A DNA stretch of 5,221 nt. It comes from Anaerolineae bacterium (GTDB lineage Bacteria; Chloroflexota; Anaerolineae; Aggregatilineales; Phototrophicaceae). The position numbers were made by a program, and so were the translations under genes. The stretch lies in contig WGEI01000494.1 of the NCBI GenBank assembly GCA_015492875.1, positions 1 through 5,221 of the forward strand. The letters run 5' to 3'. Every line of letters begins with the position of its first letter. The stretch's first letter is position 1. Under the pieces are notes generated by a model, which made no database searches, was not told the origin of the DNA, and saw only the letters and a list, made by a program, of their open reading frames with translations. Shown here in pieces: positions 1 through 4,502 of this stretch.

Positions 1-40
1 CCCTAAAGGCGGTTTACCTATGCGCATCGAACGCCGCTGA
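1..40 (+). CDS. possible 3' end of a convergent plus-strand gene (partial)
   Basis: Plus-strand frame 2 is open from the left edge to a TGA at 38-40 and would encode the C-terminus PKGGLPMRIERR. The only real support is position: the stop lies 14 bases before a hairpin with a T-run in plus-strand orientation (55-80), as expected for the end of a convergent gene. Thirteen codons are too few to recognise a family. A minus-strand ATG at 25-27 is also open to the left edge but has no ribosome binding site. The true gene end could also be the frame 1 TAA at 4-6. Low confidence. Confidence 0.28.
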   Translation, partial: PKGGLPMRIERR

Positions 41-54
41 TATTAAACCTAATC

Positions 55-80
55 GAGCCGCTTTTGCCTGCGGCTCTTTT
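55..80 (+). terminator. intrinsic terminator, plus-strand orientation, perhaps bidirectional
   Basis: A perfect 7-bp GC-rich stem (GAGCCGC at 55-61 with GCGGCTC at 70-76) has an 8-base loop and is followed immediately by TTTT at 77-80. This is a classical Rho-independent terminator when read on the plus strand. On the minus strand the same hairpin starts just after the stop codon of the small Cys/His gene (80-82). There it is followed by GATTAGGTTT rather than a clean U-run, so it may terminate the operon less efficiently from that side. It implies that a plus-strand gene ends just to the left. Confidence 0.7.
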
Positions 81-388
81 CAATTAACCTGATTGAGCGT
101 CTTCACAACTTGCACGAAGAACAGCTTGCAACAAGTATCGATATTCCAGTTGACATCCATCTGATCGTTGAGCGCGTCATACGTGCAAGTGATATGAATT
201 TTTGGGGCTTCGTGGTGTTCGCCACAGACAATACGCCCCAGCTTTCGCCGAATGTCACGCTCCAATGAGGCGCGCGTGTGTTCAAATAGCATGTGTTGCT
301 CTAGGCTATCGGTATGTTCCCCGCCGCTGCCGTTACTACCATGCTGCACTTGAAACTCAAAGGTAATTTCTAGCGATGGATTACTCAT
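80..388 (-). CDS. small conserved-looking Cys/His protein of unknown function
   Basis: This 102-residue soluble protein has no signal peptide or membrane segment. The ATG at 388-386 overlaps the tmk stop codon: the shared 8 bases ATGAGTAA hold both the start (ATG) and the tmk TAA, so it is almost certainly translationally coupled to tmk. A weak AAGAG lies just upstream. The N-terminus (about 1-30) begins with a beta-like stretch and then becomes Gly/Ser-rich. A likely amphipathic helix follows (about 38-51). Then comes a Cys/His set: C55-x-x-H58 with H59, C68, and the vicinal pair C86-C87 followed by a C-terminal helix. The pattern of C-x-x-H, a beta region and then CC resembles small uncharacterised bacterial proteins I have seen, and the residues could bind a metal, but that is inference. 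I do not recognise a named family. It is the last gene of the operon. Confidence 0.72.
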   Translation of the reverse strand: MSNPSLEITFEFQVQHGSNGSGGEHTDSLEQHMLFEHTRASLERDIRRKLGRIVCGEHHEAPKIHITCTYDALNDQMDVNWNIDTCCKLFFVQVVKTLNQVN

Positions 389-1028
389 GAGATGCTCTTT
401 TCACCACGAGTGCTTGCCGTAAAACCTCAAGCACTGATGCTTTGACTTCCTCCTGTGTGCCCGTTGCGCTAATGCGATGCCAGCGCTGCGGCTCTGCTGC
501 GATGAGCGTTTCATATCCCCGATAAACACGGCGGTGAAACTCAAGCGCCATATCATCCAAACGGTTGAACTCGTCGCCGAATAGCGACGCCCGCCGCCGC
601 CGCTCTAGGGCTTCTTCTGGCGTAATATCGAGGAAAATCGTTAAATCTGGCCATAGCCCGCCCGTAGCGAAGTCAATAATGTGGCGCAAGGCGTCTAGGG
701 CTAAGCCCCGCCCATACCCCTGATAAACAAGCGTAGAATCGGCGAAGCGGTCGCTGATGACAATCCCGCCTTTTGCCAAATGGGGGCGAATGACTTCTGC
801 CACCAATTGCGCCCGCGAGGCGCAGAAGAGCAATAGCTCGGTATGTGGGTGAATGTCTTGGCTGTTTTTGCTATCAAATAGCACAGCGCGAATTTCATCG
901 CCGACGGGCGTCCCACCGGGTTCACGGGTTAATAGCACATCATAGCCTTCCGCCCGTAGGGCAGCGGCGGCATATTGAATTTGGCTGGTTTTGCCGCTGC
1001 CATCCACACCTTCAAAGCTGATGAACAT
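381..1028 (-). CDS. tmk: thymidylate kinase (dTMP kinase)
   Basis: This cytoplasmic enzyme phosphorylates dTMP to dTDP with ATP, an essential step of dTTP synthesis. The 215-residue length is normal for the family. Visible hallmarks are the N-terminal P-loop FEGVDGSGKT (5-14), the substrate-loop motif TREPGGT (34-40), the DRF motif in ISDRFADST (91-99, D93 and R94), YQG (102-104) that packs on the thymine, and an Arg-rich LID segment RRRRA (143-147). The P-loop lacks the Arg of yeast/human-type enzymes and the LID carries the arginines, which fits the bacterial (E. coli-like) type. The ATG at 1028 is chosen because MFISFEG is the standard N-terminus and an AGGGG ribosome binding site lies 7 bases upstream. 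It sits 81 bases after the R3H ATPase gene and overlaps the next gene by 8 bases. It may also have its own promoter at the end of the ATPase gene. Confidence 0.97.
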   Translation of the reverse strand: MFISFEGVDGSGKTSQIQYAAAALRAEGYDVLLTREPGGTPVGDEIRAVLFDSKNSQDIHPHTELLLFCASRAQLVAEVIRPHLAKGGIVISDRFADSTLVYQGYGRGLALDALRHIIDFATGGLWPDLTIFLDITPEEALERRRRASLFGDEFNRLDDMALEFHRRVYRGYETLIAAEPQRWHRISATGTQEEVKASVLEVLRQALVVKRASHE

Positions 1029-1049
1029 AAACGTTCCCCTGACGTGATG

Positions 1050-1072
1050 AAGGGCGCAACCGCTGCGCCCTT
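1050..1072 (-). other. perfect 9-bp hairpin in the leader of tmk
   Basis: AAGGGCGCA (1050-1058) is the exact inverted complement of TGCGCCCTT (1064-1072), with a 5-base loop. It lies between the ATPase stop and the tmk start, 21 bases upstream of the tmk ATG. On the minus strand it is followed by CATCACGTC, with no U-run, so it is not a standard intrinsic terminator for the ATPase gene. It could be an mRNA processing or stability element, or a weak attenuator that lowers tmk expression. If the putative promoter just upstream is real, this hairpin would form almost at the 5' end of a tmk transcript. The structure is certain; the function is inferred. Confidence 0.6.
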
Positions 1073-1083
1073 ACCCTTTCTCC

Positions 1084-1113
1084 CTAGTATGAGGCCATCC
1101 GCAAGGTTGTCAA
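1084..1113 (-). promoter_or_regulatory. possible internal sigma-70 promoter for tmk
   Basis: On the minus strand a perfect -35 hexamer TTGACA (1113-1108) overlaps the TGA stop of the ATPase gene. The -10 region is weak: TACTAG (1089-1084) at an 18-base spacing, or CATACT (1091-1086) at 16. Transcription would start at about 1078, just ahead of the 9-bp hairpin and the tmk ribosome binding site. This would let tmk be expressed independently of the two upstream genes. The poor -10 keeps confidence low. Confidence 0.33.
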
Positions 1114-2699
1114 GCCATTTTATGGCGCGAAATGCGGACAAAGCGATTCGGCTCTTCGCCATAGCTTTGGCTGATGAGCTGTGCTTTCCGCGCTAGTTCA
1201 TGCTGTCGCCGCCGTATTTGGGAAGTTTGCGGGCTGAGGTCAATATATATCGCCCCTGCCCGTATTCTCATAATCGCCTGCTCTGCCTCACGGATGGCTT
1301 CTCCAAAAGGGTCATCGGCCATAACCTCCAGTTTGAAGAGGTCAATGAGAAAGTTCTCAATCTGCGATACGCTATTGGTGCGCAATACATAAATTGGCAA
1401 GCCCTGCCGCTCAGCATCGGTAATCAGGCGCGGGCGGCGGCGATAGTAATTCTTCATTGTGACCAACGCATCCGCCGTTTCAAAATCATCCACGACATTC
1501 AATGGCAGCCGTAGCCGTCGTGCTGCCTGTATGAGGCGGTTGCGCGCCACCCCATACACATACATGTTGACAGGTTGTAGTGGCGATAAATGGCCGCCAC
1601 TGTCCTGTTCTCCGTGCTGGGAACGGTAGCCATTGCCATTGCGGAGCGTGTTTTTGGGTCTGATGCTGTTGCGGTCATTGCTAACGCGAACATCAGTCTT
1701 CGGCTGCATGGTCTCGATATGTATTTCCCCGTGTTGGTCACGAGTGCGTATTTCTACTGGTAACGGTCGCCCACGCAGCAGGCCATCGACTGCCGCCGCA
1801 ACATCTGCATGCACAACGAGGCGGTTGCGCGTTTGAATTTCAATGAGCACCTCAAACGTTGGTGGCGAACGGCGCTCTAGAACGGTTTTCTGCGTGCCGC
1901 GCCGCCGTGCCTCTTCATCCGAGAGCGTCACCGATTCAATACCCCCAACAAGGTCGGACAAAGTTGGGTTCAAGAGCAAATTGCTCAAAGCATTACCGTG
2001 CGCCGTGCCGATAAGCTGCACGCCGCGCTCAGCGATTGTTCTGGCGGCCAGCGCCTCGAGTTCGCGGCCAATTTCGTCAATCACAATCACTTCTGGGTTG
2101 TGATTTTCAACAGCTTCAATCATGACCTCGTGTTGCCGCTCTGGGTGCGAGACTTGCATACGGCGGGCGCGCCCAATAGCAGGGTGGGGCACATCGCCAT
2201 CGCCACCGATTTCATTAGACGTATCGACAATCACCACGCGCTTATGCTCGGCGAGTACACGCGCGGCTTCGCGCAGCATCGTCGTCTTACCAACGCCGGG
2301 CGGCCCTAGCATGAGAATGCTTTGGCCACTAGCGATGAGGTCTTGAATGATGTCAATCGTACCGTAAACCGCACGCCCCACGCGGCAAGTCAAACCCACC
2401 ACTTCACCGCGGCGATTACGTATTGCAGAAATGCGGTGCAGTGTGCGCTCGATGCCGGCACGATTATCCGCATCGAAATCACCAATATTTTCGATGATGG
2501 CATTCAATTCTTCGCGGGTCACTTCTTCCTCAGCGAGGGCGGCTTCGCGGTCAATATAGCGGGCGGTTGGTACACGTCCTAAGTCTAAAACTACTTCCAG
2601 CAAATCGTCTGTGTTGCCATAGACATCCAATGCACGATTGATATGCGCTGGCAACACAGCCCGCAGCTGGTCAATGTCATCAGTGATACGTTGCTCCAT
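1110..2699 (-). CDS. SpoIIIAA/Ycf45-like P-loop ATPase with C-terminal R3H domain
   Basis: This 529-residue cytoplasmic protein belongs to the family of cyanobacterial/plastid Ycf45 and plant chloroplast R3H ATPases; its ATPase core resembles SpoIIIAA and VirB11-type ATPases. Domains in order: N-terminal region typical of the family (1-100); ATPase core with Walker A GPPGVGKTT (132-140), a DTSNEIGGDGD stretch (159-169), Walker B VIVIDE (204-209, D208/E209) and sensor-like GTAHGN (231-236); polar Asn/Arg/Gly-rich linker (about 331-376); a second conserved domain (about 377-460, NMYVYGVARNRLIQAARRL onward); and an R3H domain (about 488-525) with the R-x-x-x-H signature at R496/H500 and the following SYGEEPNRFVRIS. 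R3H domains bind single-stranded nucleic acids, so ATP-dependent action on RNA or ssDNA is plausible but the true role is unknown. The start follows the upstream stop after 3 bases; the nearest good ribosome binding site (GAGGAG) is 16 bases away, suggesting coupled translation. Confidence 0.93.
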   Translation of the reverse strand: MEQRITDDIDQLRAVLPAHINRALDVYGNTDDLLEVVLDLGRVPTARYIDREAALAEEEVTREELNAIIENIGDFDADNRAGIERTLHRISAIRNRRGEVVGLTCRVGRAVYGTIDIIQDLIASGQSILMLGPPGVGKTTMLREAARVLAEHKRVVIVDTSNEIGGDGDVPHPAIGRARRMQVSHPERQHEVMIEAVENHNPEVIVIDEIGRELEALAARTIAERGVQLIGTAHGNALSNLLLNPTLSDLVGGIESVTLSDEEARRRGTQKTVLERRSPPTFEVLIEIQTRNRLVVHADVAAAVDGLLRGRPLPVEIRTRDQHGEIHIETMQPKTDVRVSNDRNSIRPKNTLRNGNGYRSQHGEQDSGGHLSPLQPVNMYVYGVARNRLIQAARRLRLPLNVVDDFETADALVTMKNYYRRRPRLITDAERQGLPIYVLRTNSVSQIENFLIDLFKLEVMADDPFGEAIREAEQAIMRIRAGAIYIDLSPQTSQIRRRQHELARKAQLISQSYGEEPNRFVRISRHKMA

Positions 2700-2702
2700 A
2701 AG

Positions 2703-3689
2703 TTAGGAATTTTCACTCCTCAAATTATCTTCGCATTGGCATAAATGGCCGGGCGGTCCTACGGGTGCGGGCACACCCTCGCGCTTTTCCGCCCGCACGG
2801 GTGAAAACCGCGCTTGGCGAACCCCTGCCGCAATGTGCTTCACCATGACCGCTTGTTGTATCCACGGGCGGAAGTGGCCATCATGCAAAATGGACTCCAG
2901 CCAATTTTGATAGCGACGAATGCAGACATATACCGGAACTTTGTCGGCACGTTCTGCATAGTCGATTGCGCTCTCAATGATATCTGAGGCTTCGTAATAT
3001 AAATCTGGATGCAAGTAGGGAATCATATAGATGCCCTGTTTGCCTTCGGATAATGCGATGAAGCCTTCTACACGCTGGTTCTTATAATACGTCAGCAAAG
3101 TCATATCGCTGGGGGGCGCTGCGATTTGTTGCACCATGCTTGGCGTTGTCGCCCCAAAGAGCGCCCATAATCCAGGGCTGTATAAATCCTCAACTTCATA
3201 TAATTCCACCTGTTCATAAGGCGGGCGCGGCGCATCTGGATGCCTGCGCCAGATTTGTTGCCGCATATAAACGGCGAACCCCGCATTGCGCATTGTCTCA
3301 AAAAGTTGGCCAGTCTCTTCCACCTCGGCGACCAGCGCCTGCGCTCGACGCTTACCAGCTTCTCTCGCCATAGCGTCTAAAATGTGAAGCCACACAGTAT
3401 CATCGACATCGCCCTCTAAACGCGGCGCAATATAGATAATGTGTGCGTTCGGATCATCCGGTGGAATGCGGAACTGCCCAACTACTTGCTGCTTATCTGA
3501 GCGCGCTACGATGGTATAAATGTTATTGTTGCGAAATAGCAAACTAGAGAGCAACACACTATGCGGGCCGCGTGCATCGCCCGTTAATCCCCGTTCACTA
3601 TCCAATACCGTACCTTGCCCGCTTAAACGAGCCACTAAAGGAAGGTCAACCAATGTGATAGTACGGGTATCTGTCTCTTGCGCGCTCAT
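2703..3689 (-). CDS. GNAT-fold (acetyltransferase-like) protein, tandem degenerate halves
   Basis: This 328-residue soluble protein looks like two GNAT-fold halves. The first (about 12-148) has QVVGQFRI and AHIIYIAPR strands, a long helix (about 97-113), ALVAEVEE, and GFAVYMRQQIWRR, the usual final GNAT helix-strand. The second (about 160-287) repeats the plan with RVEGFIALSEG, GIYMIPYLHPDL, helix DIIESAIDYAERA, PVYVCIRR and GHFRPWIQQAVMVKHI. Neither half shows the canonical R/Q-x-x-G-x-G/A acetyl-CoA loop, so catalysis is doubtful. The C-terminal 35 residues (294-328) are a polar, Pro/Gly-rich tail with a C-x-C. The ATG at 3689 has GAGAAG 5 bases upstream. It is first in the operon. Its TAA is in the same frame as the ATPase start, two codons downstream. 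It could acetylate or bind the ATPase, but this is not shown by the sequence. Fold assignment is moderate confidence. Confidence 0.82.
   Translation of the reverse strand: MSAQETDTRTITLVDLPLVARLSGQGTVLDSERGLTGDARGPHSVLLSSLLFRNNNIYTIVARSDKQQVVGQFRIPPDDPNAHIIYIAPRLEGDVDDTVWLHILDAMAREAGKRRAQALVAEVEETGQLFETMRNAGFAVYMRQQIWRRHPDAPRPPYEQVELYEVEDLYSPGLWALFGATTPSMVQQIAAPPSDMTLLTYYKNQRVEGFIALSEGKQGIYMIPYLHPDLYYEASDIIESAIDYAERADKVPVYVCIRRYQNWLESILHDGHFRPWIQQAVMVKHIAAGVRQARFSPVRAEKREGVPAPVGPPGHLCQCEDNLRSENS
2716..2721 (-). promoter_or_regulatory. distant ribosome binding site for the R3H ATPase
   Basis: GAGGAG on the minus strand lies inside the last codons of the GNAT-like gene and 16 bases before the ATPase ATG at 2699. 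That is well beyond the usual 5-9 base spacing, and no better site is closer. It may instead help terminating ribosomes from the GNAT-like gene to restart, since the stop and start are only 3 bases apart. Confidence 0.45.
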
Positions 3690-3748
3690 GGTATCTTCTC
3701 AAATAAGCTATATCACTTTAGGGTTGGCTAATATAGTGCCTGTTGGTG

Positions 3749-3778
3749 ATTTTAACATTGAGGTCAAAGCTCTGACAA
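3749..3778 (-). promoter_or_regulatory. probable sigma-70 promoter of the four-gene operon
   Basis: On the minus strand, -35 TTGTCA (3778-3773, 5 of 6 to consensus) and -10 TAAAAT (3754-3749, 5 of 6) are separated by 18 bases. The -10 is preceded by TG at the extended position (TGTTAAAAT). Transcription would start at about 3742, leaving a leader of about 53 bases before the ATG of the GNAT-like gene. This is the best-placed promoter in the intergenic region. Confidence 0.55.
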
Positions 3779-3949
3779 CCGCGCTAGACCCTTTACTAGT
3801 ATAACCCGTTTTAGTGCTAGTTGACGTATTTTGGCCATACATATCACACAATCTTAACAGTCGCCAACCGGATATTTTACCCGTCACCACCCGAAAAATT
3901 TGGCTTTTTAGCTGGAAAATAGGTGAATTATGGCCAGCCGTTTATCGTT

Positions 3950-3958
3950 ATTATACCA
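3950..3958 (-). promoter_or_regulatory. extended -10 promoter element, distal to the operon
   Basis: The minus strand reads TGGTATAAT (3958-3950), a perfect TGnTATAAT extended -10. There is no good -35 at 16-18 bases upstream (ACAATG is the best), which extended -10 promoters can tolerate. If active, it would start transcription near 3943 and give the operon a leader of about 250 bases, enough for a structured regulatory RNA. Confidence 0.42.
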
Positions 3959-4065
3959 TCACAGCACAAGAGCATTGTTAATGTTGCTACGTTTATCATA
4001 GCGTATTCAGGCGGTTTTTCAAGGGTTAATGGTTCATAAGGGGTCACTATGGGGGCAAAAGCGAA

Positions 4066-4087
4066 GGGTAGACCTTTCAGCCTACCC
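4066..4087 (-). terminator. GAAA-tetraloop hairpin, probable terminator of the membrane protein gene
   Basis: Read as minus-strand RNA, GGGUAG (4087-4082) pairs with CUACCC (4071-4066). The stem extends inward by three more pairs (two G-U, one C-G) to close a GAAA tetraloop (4078-4075). The G-U pairs form only in the minus-strand transcript, which indicates its direction. The stem is followed by UUCGCUUUUG, a modest U-rich tail. It starts 25 bases after the stop codon at 4113, so it most likely terminates the two-helix membrane protein gene. Confidence 0.58.
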
Positions 4088-4112
4088 CAAAACTTAGCGA
4101 AAACCGTTTGAT

Positions 4113-4394
4113 TTAATCTTCGCCGCCTTGCTGTTCGGCGCTTTGCTCTTGCACACTGCGCTGTAAAATAGCGCTATATGCGAAATACGCCGCTGCGCCA
4201 ACAATAGCGGCCACGATAGTGAAAATAATGGCAGTTCCAAGATGCTGGGTTGCGGGCGGGGCTGTACTACCTAGCGCCGCATTGAGTGCTACGATGGGGG
4301 TGATGAAACTGACGAGAAATGTAACAACGACGACGACCACAATCCCATAACGGAATAGACGAAGCCGCCCCTCTATATCACTTTGTTTAATCAT
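4113..4394 (-). CDS. small two-helix membrane protein of unknown function
   Basis: This 93-residue protein has a short basic N-terminus (R10, R12, R15), a first membrane helix (about 17-39, with six valines in a row at 19-24), a short loop rich in Ser, Thr, Ala and Pro, a second helix (about 52-76), and a polar acidic tail ending GGED. The positive-inside rule suggests both ends are cytoplasmic. I choose the ATG at 4394 because GGGGGA lies 6 bases upstream. A TTG at 4424, ten codons earlier, is in frame but has no ribosome binding site and falls in a small inverted repeat. No family is recognised; it could be an assembly or regulatory subunit, but there is no evidence for a partner. It is flanked by its own terminator and a 108-base gap from the propeller gene. 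Confidence 0.75.
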   Translation of the reverse strand: MIKQSDIEGRLRLFRYGIVVVVVVTFLVSFITPIVALNAALGSTAPPATQHLGTAIIFTIVAAIVGAAAYFAYSAILQRSVQEQSAEQQGGED

Positions 4395-4419
4395 TTTAAA
4401 TCCCCCAAAACTCAAGATG

Positions 4420-4433
4420 GCCAATCATTTGGC
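4420..4433. repeat. small inverted repeat in the leader of the membrane protein gene
   Basis: GCCAA (4420-4424) and TTGGC (4429-4433) form a perfect 5-bp inverted repeat around a 4-base centre. It lies downstream of the putative -35 and upstream of the ribosome binding site of the 93-residue membrane protein gene. It could be a regulator site or a leader hairpin. It is short enough to occur by chance. Confidence 0.3.
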
Positions 4434-4440
4434 TATATTT

Positions 4441-4469
4441 AGTTTGTAGGAAATATCAGAAATTGTCAA
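4441..4469 (-). promoter_or_regulatory. possible promoter of the small membrane protein gene
   Basis: In the AT-rich 108-base gap between the propeller gene and the membrane protein gene, the minus strand has a perfect -35 TTGACA (4469-4464). The matching -10 at 17 bases is poor (CAAACT, 4446-4441). A hairpin-capable inverted repeat, GCCAA-4-TTGGC (4420-4433), lies just downstream and could be an operator or leader hairpin. No clear terminator follows the propeller gene, so the membrane protein gene may also be reached by readthrough. Confidence 0.35.
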
Positions 4470-4502
4470 ATTAATTCTTAATGTTTTATTCAAAATGCAA
4501 AA

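Larger units (their letters stand above)
3690..4065. other. gene-free AT-rich intergenic region upstream of the operon
   Basis: This stretch holds no convincing gene. The one small minus-strand frame (3708-3890) starts with GTG, has no clear ribosome binding site and no recognisable protein pattern. The region is richer in A and T than the flanking genes. It contains two leftward promoter-like sequences and the 5' leader of the GNAT-like gene. A short imperfect hairpin is possible at about 3910-3938 (GCTGG pairing with CCAGC across a long loop). I do not recognise a known riboswitch class in it. Confidence 0.6.

Noticed and set aside
1998..2309. 103-residue plus-strand reading frame
   Set aside because: It lies entirely opposite the conserved ATPase core, whose Walker motifs confirm the minus-strand frame.
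1110..2699. Sporulation role for the SpoIIIAA-like ATPase
   Set aside because: No other spoIIIA genes are adjacent, and the R3H-containing form is typical of the Ycf45-like branch found in non-sporulating bacteria and plastids.
3520..3804. 94-residue plus-strand reading frame
   Set aside because: It lies mostly opposite the start of the GNAT-like gene, with no ribosome binding site and no domain signal; it is an antisense shadow.
3708..3890. 60-residue minus-strand reading frame in the intergenic region
   Set aside because: It starts with GTG, lacks a clear ribosome binding site and any recognisable protein pattern, and overlaps the promoter elements of the operon.
3708..4384. 12-base direct repeat (ctatatcacttt) at 3708-3719 and 4373-4384
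   Set aside because: About one 12-base match is expected by chance in a window of this size, and the copies lie in unrelated contexts (intergenic and coding).
4395..4424. Upstream TTG start adding ten residues to the small membrane protein
   Set aside because: The ATG at 4394 has a GGGGGA ribosome binding site at 6 bases, while the TTG has none and overlaps an inverted repeat.
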